Assembly (NCBI RefSeq): GCF_006716425.1
Contig: NZ_VFOZ01000001.1
Span: 6,448,001-6,512,000 of the forward strand
Length of the DNA: 64,000 nucleotides
Direction: 5' to 3'
Source: Actinoallomurus bryophytorum
GTDB taxonomy: Bacteria > Actinomycetota > Actinomycetes > Streptosporangiales > Streptosporangiaceae
Made by a program: the position numbers and the translations under genes. The notes beneath the pieces were generated by a model. The model saw nothing but the letters and a program-made list of their open reading frames with translations, made no database searches and was not told where the DNA came from. Below, piece after piece: positions 31,080 through 40,710 of the stretch. Each line of letters begins with the position of its first letter. Position 1 is the first letter of the stretch.

Positions 31080-33128
31080 ATGCGATCTTTACTCTCCAGA
31101 CACAGGACGCGCGCCGGCGTCTACGCCGCCGCCACGGTGGCGATGACGCTCACCCTCGGCTCCCTGGGCACCGCCCACGCCGCCTCCACGTCCGACACCA
31201 CGGTCTCGTACCGGGGACACCGGTTCACCGTGCCCAGCACGTGGAAGGTCATCGACCTGGCCAAGTCCCCCACGACGTGTGTCCGGTTCGACCGGCACGC
31301 GGTCTACCTCGGTACTCCCGGCACTCAGCAGAACTGCCCGTCCAGGGCCCGGGGCCGCACCGAGGCCCTGCTGGTCCAGCCGGCCGCGCCCACGGGCCGG
31401 GCGGCCCGCGTCGCGCGTAACGGCACCTCGCGGACGTACCAGGCCACCACGGACGGCATCGCGGTCACCGCGACGTACGGCGCCGACCGGGCACGGATCG
31501 AGAAGGTCCTGCGCAGCGACGCCCTTCCGGTCGACGCGGCCTCCGCGCAGCGGCAGCCGGCCGCACCCGCCGCGGTTCCCGCCGACGCGACCTCCTTCCA
31601 GGGCAAGGGCTTCGACGCCTGCGCCGCGCCGAGCACCGGGCAGATGAACGCCTGGAAGGGCCCCTCGCCGTACGGGGCCGTCGGCGTCTACATCGGCGGC
31701 GTGAACCGCAGCTGCGACCAGCCGAACCTGAACGCCGCCTGGGTCACGGCCCAGTACGGCAACGGCTGGCGCTTCTTCCCCCTGTACGTGGGCCTGCAGG
31801 TGCAGCGGACCGACAGCTGCGGCAGCTGCGAGCTGATCACGGACCCCGCGCCGCAGGGCGCGGATGCGGCCAGGGACGTGGCCGACCAGGCGGCCGCGCT
31901 CGGCTTCGCCAAGGGGTCGGTGCTCTACTTCGACATGGAGTCCTATGACCGCGGCGGCTCCAACACCACCCGGTCGATGACCTTCCTGGACGCCTGGAGC
32001 GACACCCTGCACCAGCTGGGCTACCGATCCGGTGTCTACGGTCAGGTGTCCGGCGTCATCCTCGACCTCGTGGACGCGGCCGGCGGCGGCCGGTACACCA
32101 TGCCGGACGTCATCGACTTCGCGCACTGGGACGGCGACGGCGGGACCGGCGACTCGCAGATCCCGGCGAACCTGTGGCCCGACCACCAGCGGATCAAGCA
32201 GTACCAGGGTGGTCACAACGAGACGTACGGCGGCGCGACCATCAACGTCGACAGCGACACGCTCGACGTGGGCGCGGGCGGCACCACACCGCCGGCGAAG
32301 AAGGACACCAAGCTCGCGTACGCCGGTCCCGCCACGGTGGCGAACGGTGCGGCGGCCAAGCCGTCGGCCAAGCTCACCGACGCGGACGGCAAGGCCGTCG
32401 CCGGCCGCCCGGTCACGTTCACGCTGGGCTCGGGGGCCTCAGCGCAGACGTGCAAGGGCACCACGGACGCCCAGGGGCAGGCGGGCTGCACGATCGACCC
32501 GGTCAGGCAGCCGCTCACCGGCGACGCCACCGTGCCGGTGAAGGCGGAGTTCGCCGGCGACGACGCGTACAACGCGTCGAACGTCACCGCCACGGTCAAG
32601 CTGACCTACGTCACCGGCCGCGCCTACGGGCTGTCGGCGACCGCACCACTGGTCTCCGTCAAGCCCACGCCCGACACCGGCGAGGTGCGTACGGCCGACA
32701 CCACCACGGTGGCGCCCGCGTGCACGCAGAACATCAGCACGCTCCTGCTGTCGGCCAAGGCCCTGTGCGCGAAGGTCGCCGCGGGCCCGGGCACCGTGAC
32801 GTCCACCGCGAACCTGCAGGAGGCGTCCATCGGGCTGGTCGGCCTGCCGGTGATCGGCCTGTCCGGCGTCAAGGCGAGCTCGACCAGCACGTGCACGGCG
32901 CAGACGGGTGACGTCGACATGGGCCTCACGGTCGCCGGGGTCCCGGTCACCCTTGGTGACACGCCGAACCTCAACGTCGACCTGGGCGTCCTCGGCACCA
33001 AGCTCGTCGTCGACGAGCAGACCAGGAACGCCGACGGTGGCCTGACCGTCAACGCGGCGCACCTGACCGCGCCCGGCATCGACATCGTGGTCGCGTCCAG
33101 CACCAGCGCGACCCACAACTGTTCCTGA
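31080..33128 (+). CDS. Secreted DUF1906 glycoside-hydrolase-like protein with Ig-like and anchor-type C-terminal domains
   Basis: The 682-residue exported protein has a signal peptide of ~35 residues ending TAHAAS. A poorly characterised N-terminal domain (YRGHRFTVPSTWKVIDL) precedes a DUF1906 (Rv2525c-like) TIM-barrel at ~175-400: GKGFDACAAPSTGQMNAW, VGVYIGGVNRSC, GSVLYFDMESYD, GYRSGVYGQVSGV, IKQYQGGHNETYGG. The acidic DME pair is the probable active site. An Ig-like domain follows (~415-520), then a domain resembling choice-of-anchor P (AYGLSATAPLVSVKPTPDTG). Such proteins are thought to act on peptidoglycan or surface glycans. ATG 31080 follows GAGAGG. It is monocistronic, ended by a very strong terminator. 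Confidence 0.85.
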   Translation: MRSLLSRHRTRAGVYAAATVAMTLTLGSLGTAHAASTSDTTVSYRGHRFTVPSTWKVIDLAKSPTTCVRFDRHAVYLGTPGTQQNCPSRARGRTEALLVQPAAPTGRAARVARNGTSRTYQATTDGIAVTATYGADRARIEKVLRSDALPVDAASAQRQPAAPAAVPADATSFQGKGFDACAAPSTGQMNAWKGPSPYGAVGVYIGGVNRSCDQPNLNAAWVTAQYGNGWRFFPLYVGLQVQRTDSCGSCELITDPAPQGADAARDVADQAAALGFAKGSVLYFDMESYDRGGSNTTRSMTFLDAWSDTLHQLGYRSGVYGQVSGVILDLVDAAGGGRYTMPDVIDFAHWDGDGGTGDSQIPANLWPDHQRIKQYQGGHNETYGGATINVDSDTLDVGAGGTTPPAKKDTKLAYAGPATVANGAAAKPSAKLTDADGKAVAGRPVTFTLGSGASAQTCKGTTDAQGQAGCTIDPVRQPLTGDATVPVKAEFAGDDAYNASNVTATVKLTYVTGRAYGLSATAPLVSVKPTPDTGEVRTADTTTVAPACTQNISTLLLSAKALCAKVAAGPGTVTSTANLQEASIGLVGLPVIGLSGVKASSTSTCTAQTGDVDMGLTVAGVPVTLGDTPNLNVDLGVLGTKLVVDEQTRNADGGLTVNAAHLTAPGIDIVVASSTSATHNCS

Positions 33129-33140
33129 AACCCACCATCT

Positions 33141-33180
33141 GACGGCGGGCGGAGCCACCAGGACGGCTCCGCCCGCCGTC
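33141..33180. terminator. Strong bidirectional hairpin terminator
   Basis: GACGGCGGGCGGAGCC and GGCTCCGCCCGCCGTC form a perfect 16-bp stem with an 8-base loop (ACCAGGAC) between the convergent DUF1906 and SDR genes. Confidence 0.87.
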
Positions 33181-33191
33181 CACGCCCCGGG

Positions 33192-33965
33192 TCAGGCCGT
33201 CGCGGACAGGCCTCCGTCGACGGTGAAGACGGCGCCACTGGTGTACGCCGAGCGCTCGGAGGCGAGGAAGGCGATGAGGTCGGCGACCTCCCGCGGCGTC
33301 GCCGGCCGGCCGAGCGGGTAGCCGGCCGTCAGCTCGAGGTAGCGGTCCTCGTCTCCCAGCTCGGTACGCGCGCGGCCCTTGAGATGGCCGATGACGCGGT
33401 CGGTCGCCACCGGGCCGGGGTTGACCCCGACGACACGGATGCCGTCGGCGAGGCTGCGGCCTCCGAGGGCTCTGGTGAAGGCCATCAGTGCCGCGTTGCC
33501 GCTGCTGCCGGCGATGTACCGGCCGTCCACGCGCTCGCCCGCGCTCCCGATGTTGTTCACGATCACACCGTGTCCCCGGCTCTTCATCTCCGCGTAGAAC
33601 ACGCGGGTGAGGTTGACGTAGCCGAAGACCTTGAGGTCCCACGCGTGACGCCACGTGGCCTCGTCGATCGCGTCGATCGTGCCGCCCGGGATGTCGCCGG
33701 CGTTGTTGACGAGGATGTCGACCTCGGAGACGGACGCGGTGAGCGCGGTGAGCTGCTCGCCGTCTCGCAGGTCCACCGCATGAGTACGCACATGCGTGCC
33801 GTACGCGTTCCGGAGGCGCTCGCCCAGCGCGTCCAGAGCGGCCGCGCTGCGAGCGGCCAGGTGGAGTGCGCAGCCCTCCTCGGCCAGCACCTCCGCGGTC
33901 ACCGCGCCGATGCCCCGTGACGCGCCGGTGACCAGCGCGGTCTTCCCTCGAAGCTTGAGATCCAC
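33192..33965 (-). CDS. Short-chain dehydrogenase/reductase with displaced active site
   Basis: This 257-residue classical-length SDR has cofactor motif TGASRGIG (residues 14-21), NNAG, and the C-terminal GGLSA. Where the active-site YxxxK is expected, the sequence runs GRYIAGSSGNAALMAFTRAL. The Lys position aligned with normal SKAAL is Asn, and the nearby Tyr is four residues out of register, so the tetrad is non-canonical. A catalytic role needs testing. The aldo/keto reductase gene lies 65 bp upstream on the same strand with a G/C hairpin between, so the two may be partly cotranscribed. Confidence 0.87.
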   Translation of the reverse strand: MDLKLRGKTALVTGASRGIGAVTAEVLAEEGCALHLAARSAAALDALGERLRNAYGTHVRTHAVDLRDGEQLTALTASVSEVDILVNNAGDIPGGTIDAIDEATWRHAWDLKVFGYVNLTRVFYAEMKSRGHGVIVNNIGSAGERVDGRYIAGSSGNAALMAFTRALGGRSLADGIRVVGVNPGPVATDRVIGHLKGRARTELGDEDRYLELTAGYPLGRPATPREVADLIAFLASERSAYTSGAVFTVDGGLSATA

Positions 33966-33992
33966 TTCTTGTCACCCCAATACCGATCGGCC

Positions 33993-34010
33993 CCGCCCCC
34001 GCGGGGGCGG
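33993..34010. terminator. G/C hairpin between aldo/keto reductase and SDR genes
   Basis: CCGCCCCCGCGGGGGCGG is a perfect 18-bp palindrome able to fold into a 7-bp stem with a 4-base loop. It could attenuate transcription from the aldo/keto reductase gene into the SDR gene. Confidence 0.45.
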
Positions 34011-34030
34011 CCGGCCTATTGCCGCGTCGC

Positions 34031-35023
34031 CTATCGCTCGATGCCGGCGTCCTGCGGAGAGGTACGCGCGCCCGCGATCTCGCCGCCGGAGACGGCCTCG
34101 GCGAGAGCCGCCAGCGTGTCCGCGTCCAGGGGCGCCGTGGCGGCCTCGACGTTCTCCGTCAGGTGAGTACGCCGTCGCGTGCCGGGGATGGGGACGATGT
34201 CCTCGCCCTGGGCGAGCACCCAGGCGAGGGCGAGCCGGCCGCCGCCGACCCCGAGGTCGGCCGCGATCTTCTCGATCCGCCTCAGGAGCGCGAGATTGGC
34301 CTCGAGGTTCTCCTCCTCGAAGCGAGGGAAGATACGGCGCAGATCGGTCGGGCCGAGCGCGCTCGCGGACCGCACCGCGCCGGTGAGGAACCCCCGGCCG
34401 AGCGGTGCGTAACCGACGAAGCCGATGCCCAGCTCCCGTACGGTCTCCAGCACGCCGTTGGACTCGACGTCGCGGGAGAACAGCGAGTACTCGCTCTCCA
34501 CCGCCGACAGCGGCGCGGCCGCGTGGGCGCGGCGAATGGTGCCGGACCGTGCCTCGCTGATCCCGAGATAGCGGACCTTTCCGGCGGCGACCAGCTCGCC
34601 CAGAGCGCCGAAGGTCTCCTCGACCGGCACCTTCGGGTCGACGCGATGCTGGTAGTACAGGTCGATCCGGTCGGTGTTCAGATTGCGGAGAGAGCGCTCG
34701 ACACTCGCGCGCACGTACTCCGGACGGCCGTTCGCGCCGCCGGTCACCGTGCCGGCGTCGTCCATCTCCGCGCCACCGAACTTGGTGGCCACGATCACCT
34801 TGTCGCGGCGTCCGGCGAGCGCGCGCCCGAGCAGCCTTTCATTGGTGAAGGGACCGTACACATCGGCCGTGTCGAACATATTCACGCCGAGGTCGATGGC
34901 CCGATGAATGGTCGCGGTGGACTCCGCGTCGTCCACCGGTCCATAGGATCCCGTCATGCCCATACATCCCAGTCCCAGGGCGGAGGTAGTCAGCCCCTGG
35001 CCACCGATCGCACGCTTTTCCAT
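34031..35023 (-). CDS. Aldo/keto reductase
   Basis: This 330-residue AKR of the YghZ/AKR13-like group is a cytosolic NADPH-dependent carbonyl reductase. It starts with SALGLGCMGMTGSYG; the catalytic tetrad is represented by FDTADVYG (Asp, Tyr), ATKFGG (Lys) and LYYQHRVDP (His). The NADPH-binding end reads IPGTRRRTHLTENVEAA. It is divergent from an XRE-family regulator and upstream of an SDR. A role in reduction of small carbonyl compounds under control of that regulator is plausible. Confidence 0.92.
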   Translation of the reverse strand: MEKRAIGGQGLTTSALGLGCMGMTGSYGPVDDAESTATIHRAIDLGVNMFDTADVYGPFTNERLLGRALAGRRDKVIVATKFGGAEMDDAGTVTGGANGRPEYVRASVERSLRNLNTDRIDLYYQHRVDPKVPVEETFGALGELVAAGKVRYLGISEARSGTIRRAHAAAPLSAVESEYSLFSRDVESNGVLETVRELGIGFVGYAPLGRGFLTGAVRSASALGPTDLRRIFPRFEEENLEANLALLRRIEKIAADLGVGGGRLALAWVLAQGEDIVPIPGTRRRTHLTENVEAATAPLDADTLAALAEAVSGGEIAGARTSPQDAGIER

Positions 35024-35174
35024 TTCCGTCTTTCCCCCGTCTTCACGATCGTCGTCCGGCGTCAGTCAAACACGGGATTCGGCGGCCGGTGACCCTGTGA
35101 GGTGGCCGGGCCGTGCCTAGGAACGCCAGTGCTACGCTCCTTCGGATGAAGGCGTTTCCCCAGGGGTCCTGACC

Positions 35175-36029
35175 GTGAGCGCGAAGCGAAATCCCGAGCT
35201 CGGGGCGTTCCTGCACACGCGCCGTTCCCGCCTCGGCCCGGCGGACGTCGGGCTGCCGGCACAGGGCCGCCGCCGGGTCCCCGGTCTTCGCCGGGAGGAG
35301 CTCGCCCTGCTGGCGGGGGTGAGCCCGGACTACTACACGCGCCTCGAACAGGGACGCCAGCCGACCGCCTCACCCTCGGTGCTCGACGCCGTGGCCAGGG
35401 CACTCCGGCTCTCGGCCGAGGAGCGGTCGCACCTGTACACCCTCGCCGGCGAGGCGGAGCCGGGCGTGAGCTCCCCGGTGCCGCCGGGCGACACCATCGA
35501 CCCCAGGGTCCGTCGTGTGCTGGACGTTCTCGGCGACACACCCGCCATCCTGTGCGGTCCGTACGTCGACATCCTCACGGCGAACGAGGCGGCCCGCTTT
35601 CTCTTCACCGACTTCGGCGAACTCCCGCCGCGCGAACGCAATGCCGTCCGCTGGATGCTGCTCTCACCGCTGGCGCGCGAGCTCTATCGCGATCAATGGG
35701 AAAACTCCGCGGGTGAGATGGTGGGCATGCTCAGGCTCGAGGTCGGCCGCCATCCGGGCGATCCGCGGGTGGCCGAAATCGTGGACGAGCTTCTCGACCA
35801 GAGTCCGCTGTTCCGCCGCCTCTGGACGGAGCATCGCGTCTCCGCATGGCAGACCGATGAAAAGACCCTTCACCATCCGGCCGCCGGCGCCCTGCGCTTC
35901 TTCAATTCGTCCATAACGGTGAGCGGCGTCCCGGACCAGGTCATTTACCTGGTGGTCCCCGAAGACGTGACGGCCTTCGAGACGGCCCTTCGCCGATCCA
36001 GGACCGTACGGTCCGCAGTTGAGTCCTGA
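35175..36029 (+). CDS. XRE-family regulator with MmyB-like ligand-binding domain
   Basis: This 284-residue regulator has an N-terminal helix-turn-helix (ELGAFLHTRRSRLGP, RRVPGLRREELALLAGVSPD, YYTRLEQGRQ), the actinomycete HTH_31 type. A C-terminal MmyB-like domain follows (LDVLGDTPAILCGPYVDILT, NEAARFLFTDF, FRRLWTEHRVSA). A GTG start at 35175 is preceded by AGGGG. A -10-like TACGCT (35133-35138) is flanked by near-complementary GGAACGCC (35120) and GGCGTTTCC (35151), possibly its own site. It is divergent from the aldo/keto reductase, the likely target; this pairing of MmyB-type regulator with a reductase or SDR is common in actinomycetes. Confidence 0.9.
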   Translation: MSAKRNPELGAFLHTRRSRLGPADVGLPAQGRRRVPGLRREELALLAGVSPDYYTRLEQGRQPTASPSVLDAVARALRLSAEERSHLYTLAGEAEPGVSSPVPPGDTIDPRVRRVLDVLGDTPAILCGPYVDILTANEAARFLFTDFGELPPRERNAVRWMLLSPLARELYRDQWENSAGEMVGMLRLEVGRHPGDPRVAEIVDELLDQSPLFRRLWTEHRVSAWQTDEKTLHHPAAGALRFFNSSITVSGVPDQVIYLVVPEDVTAFETALRRSRTVRSAVES

Positions 36030-36382
36030 CGAGGACGAGTAAGGCTCTGGTCGGTGACGGCGCGACAGTGCCCGGCTCCGGCGAAGCCCCTGAACGACGG
36101 GCCAGAGATTCCCGGCTGAAAGTCCGTGCACGTCACGGGCATCCCCGCGCAGCGCGGGCACAGGCTCCGCGACGGCGTTCCCGGCCGGCGTCCGCCTGCA
36201 GGCGGCCCCGATCCGGCTCGCTATGGTTGACAACCGCAGTCAACGCCTCGGATGTGCCGTACGTGCCGGAGTCTCGAACCCCTGAGCCTCTCCGGCCGCT
36301 GTCGTACGGGATCGGCGCCCACCCCCGCGCCGCACTCTGGAGGCCCGATCACCGAACCCCTCGACGGAAAGATTCACTGAGC
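36030..36382. other. Intergenic region with palindromes and a candidate promoter
   Basis: No convincing gene is seen in these 353 bp; the open frame through it has Arg/Pro-rich, non-coding composition. It holds CCCGCGC-A-GCGCGGG (36144-36158), a perfect CCGCCTGCAGGCGG palindrome (36192-36205), GGTTG-A-CAACC (36225-36235), and an overlapping dyad GTTGAC-N7-GTCAAC (36226-36244) whose TTGACA could be the -35 of the cupin operon. The first two may end the XRE transcript. Confidence 0.5.
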
Positions 36383-36817
36383 ATGCGCAACAGTCTTCGT
36401 GCCGGGCTCGTCGGAACGGCCGTCGCCGGCCTCTGTGTCACGGCGGGCACGGCCGGGGCCACTCCGCCCGGGCCGGGGGTCACCGGCACGATCATCGCCC
36501 AGGAGACGGTGGGCACGCGGGACTACATCCTCCGGGAGATCACCCTTCCTCCCCACCAGAGCACGGGCTGGCACTTCCACAAGGGCACCCTGTACGGCGT
36601 GGTGAAGAAGGGGACGCTGAGCCACTACGACTCCACCTGCGAGTCCGACGGCGTCTACCGGCAGGGCAGCCCGATCGTCGAGCCGAGCGGGTCGAACCAC
36701 GTGCACATCGGCCGCAACCTCGGTGACACCCCGGTCGTACTCGACGTGCTGTACGTGCTGCCGCACGGCAGCGCCCTGGCCGAGGACGCGCCCAACCCCG
36801 GCTGCGACTTCCAGTGA
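36383..36817 (+). CDS. Secreted cupin-domain protein
   Basis: This 144-residue protein has a signal peptide (RAGLVGTAVAGLCVTAGTAGA) and a single cupin barrel: ITLPPHQSTGWHFHKGTLYG gives the first metal motif (His-x-His), followed by a second His in NHVHIGRN. Two cysteines (DSTCESDG, NPGCDFQ) suggest a disulfide in the exported protein. ATG 36383 was chosen because it begins the signal peptide; the Shine-Dalgarno is weak. Its stop overlaps a possible GTG of the next gene, so the two are coexpressed. Substrate unknown; exported cupins of this kind are poorly characterised. Confidence 0.82.
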   Translation: MRNSLRAGLVGTAVAGLCVTAGTAGATPPGPGVTGTIIAQETVGTRDYILREITLPPHQSTGWHFHKGTLYGVVKKGTLSHYDSTCESDGVYRQGSPIVEPSGSNHVHIGRNLGDTPVVLDVLYVLPHGSALAEDAPNPGCDFQ

Positions 36818-36843
36818 ACCGGCCGGCCGCGGAGGGGGCTCCG

Positions 36844-37299
36844 GTGACGTCACCGGACGACGTCGCGTTCGCCGAACTGCTGGCCGCCAGCCACGAGCGT
36901 GTCGTCGGCACGCGGATCCTGCCCGAAGGCCTGGCCGGTGCGGAGGCGGCCCGCTGGCTGTACGGCGAGGCCCCGTTCGGCCTGCTCGCGCACGACACGT
37001 CGGCGGACCCGGCCTTCGTGTACGCGAACGCCACGGCCCAGAAATGCTTCGAGTACTCCTGGGAGGAGTTCGCGGGCATGCCGTCCCGGCTGTCGGCCGA
37101 GGCGGACAACCGGGACAAGCGCCAGGAGTTCATGGACGGCGTCCTGCGGCAGGGGTACGTCAGCGGCTACCGCGGCGTGCGCATCGCCAAGTCGGGCCGC
37201 CGCTTCTGGATCGAGGACACCACGGTGTGGAACCTCCTCGACCGCGACGGCGGCCTCCGGGGGCAGGCCGCACTGATCCGCGGATGGGCCGACGTCTGA
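36844..37299 (+). CDS. MEKHLA-domain (PAS-like) protein
   Basis: This 151-residue protein fits the MEKHLA family, a PAS-like sensor domain: YGEAPFGLLAHDTSADPAFV, ANATAQKCFEYSWEEFAGMP, SRLSAEADNRDKRQEF, GVRIAKSGRRFWIEDTTVWN. It has no HTH or kinase and no signal peptide, so it is a stand-alone cytoplasmic sensor. The GTG at 36844 has GGAGGGGG five bases upstream and is preferred over the GTG at 36814 that overlaps the cupin stop. It is cotranscribed with the cupin gene. In plants MEKHLA occurs in HD-ZIP III factors; bacterial single-domain roles are unknown. Confidence 0.82.
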   Translation: MTSPDDVAFAELLAASHERVVGTRILPEGLAGAEAARWLYGEAPFGLLAHDTSADPAFVYANATAQKCFEYSWEEFAGMPSRLSAEADNRDKRQEFMDGVLRQGYVSGYRGVRIAKSGRRFWIEDTTVWNLLDRDGGLRGQAALIRGWADV

Positions 37300-37344
37300 C
37301 CGGCGCCGGCCGCCCGGGAAACCGGCCCGGTGAGGCCGGGCTCA

Positions 37345-37368
37345 TCATCGATTCATCGATTCATCGAT
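37345..37368 (+). repeat. Three tandem copies of TCATCGAT in the KARI leader
   Basis: Three exact 8-bp copies of TCATCGAT follow one another and end just before AGAAGG, the Shine-Dalgarno of the reductoisomerase. Each contains the palindrome ATCGAT. Upstream, GCCCGG-TGAGG-CCGGGC (37325-37341) is a hairpin. The repeat could be a protein-binding array or a slippage-prone element that alters the leader. Confidence 0.8.
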
Positions 37369-37372
37369 CTGA

Positions 37373-38866
<1,494 letters not shown>

Positions 38867-38971
38867 CCGACGCCGCCGAACAGTACGAGGCCGGCCCACT
38901 CGACGAGTGAGCCGGCCTCGGCCGATTCTGAGCCTGTGGGCCTTGGCCCTGGAACCTCTCCCGAAGCCCTC

Positions 38972-39247
38972 GGTCTGGGGCCCGTCCGGTCTGGGGCCCG
39001 TCCGGTCTGGGGCCCGTCCGGTCTGGGGCCCGTCCGGTCTGGGGCCCGTCCGGTCTGGGGCCCACCCGCATGGGGCCCACCCACCTGGAGCCCACCCACC
39101 TGGAGCCCACCCACCTGGAGCCCACCCGCCCGGGGGTGCCATCCCACTCTCATTGTCCAGCCGGAACAGCGGCGCACGGAAGTAGAGCGGGGTTCTGTGG
39201 ATAACGCCGTGTGGCGCCGCCCAGGCGGCGCCACAGGGCAACCAGCA
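38972..39247 (-). repeat. Repeat element copy A: minisatellites plus conserved core with DnaA box
   Basis: On the plus strand, six 16-bp units GGTCTGGGGCCCGTCC (38972-39067, the last diverged) are followed by three 15-bp units CACCTGGAGCCCACC (39082-39126). A non-repetitive core holds TGTGGATAA (39196-39204, i.e. DnaA box TTATCCACA on the minus strand), then a perfect 11-bp-arm hairpin GTGGCGCCGCC/GGCGGCGCCAC (39211-39234). The core matches copy B at 54.4 kb in inverted orientation, with about four mismatches over ~120 bp by eye. The region lies between the KARI and DUF5709 stop codons and has no gene. Confidence 0.85.
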
Positions 39248-39264
39248 TGACTTCGAGACAGGCC

Positions 39265-39684
39265 TTATTCCTCGTCTTCGGGAACGACGTGAACGGCGGC
39301 TTCCTCCGCCGACGCGGCGCCTCCGTCGATGCCGACGTCGTCCGCCCAGGAGTCGGACTGGCTGTCGAAGTCGTCGAGGTCGGACGCGACGAGGCGGCCG
39401 GCGCGTACGTCGCCGACCTCGTCGTCGATCAGTTCCCCGTCGGTGTCGGAGCTGTCGCCGAGTCCGTCGCCGTCATCGGGGCTCTGGTCGCTCTCTTCCC
39501 GGGCCAGGCGGTGCGTGAGGTCCTCACGCGTACTCTGCTCGCGCTCTGTGGTGCCCCAGGCGGTGCTGCCCAGGGGACGCTCGGCGGGGGAGTATCCCGC
39601 TTCGATGTCGCCGAGCTCGTCGTCGTCGAGGCTTTCCTCGGGCGAGAGCAGGGCGGGATCGACGTCTCCGTCGGACGCTGTCAT
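39265..39684 (-). CDS. DUF5709-family acidic protein
   Basis: This 139-residue, strongly acidic protein has no cysteines and no membrane segment. The pattern LDDDELGDIEAGYSPAERPL, STAWGTTEREQ, HRLAREE, DTDGELIDDEVGDVRAGRL and DVGIDGGAASAEEAAVH is the DUF5709 family found almost only in actinomycetes; function unknown. It is the last gene after DUF427 (45-bp gap, same strand) and may be cotranscribed with it. Repeat element copy A starts just beyond its stop. Confidence 0.85.
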   Translation of the reverse strand: MTASDGDVDPALLSPEESLDDDELGDIEAGYSPAERPLGSTAWGTTEREQSTREDLTHRLAREESDQSPDDGDGLGDSSDTDGELIDDEVGDVRAGRLVASDLDDFDSQSDSWADDVGIDGGAASAEEAAVHVVPEDEE

Positions 39685-39729
39685 TTCAGGACTCCTCGTG
39701 TGGTCTTGAGCCGCCGGTATTCGGCGGGG

Positions 39730-40497
39730 TCACTTGAAGAAGTGCGTCACGGGCCGGGGAAGCGTCTCCCCGTCGACGATCACATCGACCTTCTCGTTGT
39801 AGAAGCCGACCAGACCGGCGATCGGGATCAGCTGCCTGGTCGGAAAATCGTAGGCCCAGACGAGATCCTTGTGCACGGTGTCACCGATCCGGATCGACCA
39901 GTAACCCGTGGTCATGCCCTTGTACGGGCATGAGGTCACGGTATCGCTGGGTTCGAGGCGGGTGAAATCGACCTCGGTACGATTGAAGTAGTAGCGGGTC
40001 GGCAGTCCCGTCTCGAAGACCATCACGGTCGACGTCGACTCGGCCAGCCTTACGCCCTCCAGCTCCACGCGTACGTGCCGGGTCGAGCGCAGCGCGTCCA
40101 CCCTGACGTACGGGTTGCGCGGATGGACGAACACCTCCTCGTCCTCTTCGTACCAGGAGTCCAGCGCCCCCCACTCGAACCTCACGGTGCCCGCGAGCCC
40201 CTCGGCCGCGTCGTCGGTGTAGACGCGTGCGGCGCCCGGCCTGGTCACCTCACCGACGCGCAGGCCGTGCCGCCGGGCCGTTCCCCGTTTCAGGCGCTGG
40301 ACGTGCTCCTCGTCGACGAGCACGCCGGGCTTGACGTCGGCCGCCGGGATGTAGAACTGGGGATACGGCGGCCACTCCCACACGTAGAGCGCGCGGGTCG
40401 TGTCCAGCACCACCTCACCGCCCAGCGTGGCGCGGATGCGCCGGGGCACGGGCTCGATCCGGTCGACCTCAGCGATCATCATCGGGTAGTCGCTCAT
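39730..40497 (-). CDS. DUF427 protein with two domain copies
   Basis: This 255-residue protein has two DUF427 beta-barrel modules: residues ~15-115 (RIRATLGGEVVLDTTRALYV, WEWPPYPQFYIPAADV) and ~135-245 (VRVELEGVRLAESTSTVMVF, ETGLPTRYYFNRTEVDF, TSCPYKGMTTGYWSI, WAYDFPTRQLIPIAGLVGFY). The second has the conserved CPYKG motif. The function of DUF427 proteins is unknown. ATG 40497 is chosen; an upstream GTG (40512) is possible. Confidence 0.88.
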   Translation of the reverse strand: MSDYPMMIAEVDRIEPVPRRIRATLGGEVVLDTTRALYVWEWPPYPQFYIPAADVKPGVLVDEEHVQRLKRGTARRHGLRVGEVTRPGAARVYTDDAAEGLAGTVRFEWGALDSWYEEDEEVFVHPRNPYVRVDALRSTRHVRVELEGVRLAESTSTVMVFETGLPTRYYFNRTEVDFTRLEPSDTVTSCPYKGMTTGYWSIRIGDTVHKDLVWAYDFPTRQLIPIAGLVGFYNEKVDVIVDGETLPRPVTHFFK

Positions 40498-40710
40498 GAC
40501 CTCAGTCTCCACCGGGCCGCTGCCCAGGGTTCAGCCGCGGCATGTACAACAAGCGGGCTCGAATCCTGCGGCCGTCGGTCCGTGGACCTCAGGTGCGTCC
40601 GTCAACGACAGACCGGGCTCGACCGGCGAGAGGCCCCACGCCGCCCGCGACGCGTTCGTGACACGGCGATCGTGCGACGGGGTCCGGCTCACCACCGGCC
40701 CGCCGCGCTG

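Noticed and set aside
36068-36382. N-terminal extension of the cupin protein
   Set aside because: The extra 105 codons are Arg/Pro-rich with non-coding composition, and the signal peptide begins at the ATG at 36383.
38972-39126. CRISPR-like array
   Set aside because: The 15/16-bp units are directly adjacent with no spacers and no cas genes nearby; it is a minisatellite.
40552-40575. tRNA T-arm-like sequence (GCGGG-CTCGAAT-CCTGC)
   Set aside because: No acceptor stem partner, D-arm or anticodon arm can be formed in the 50 bases upstream, and the loop lacks the first T of TTCGAAT.
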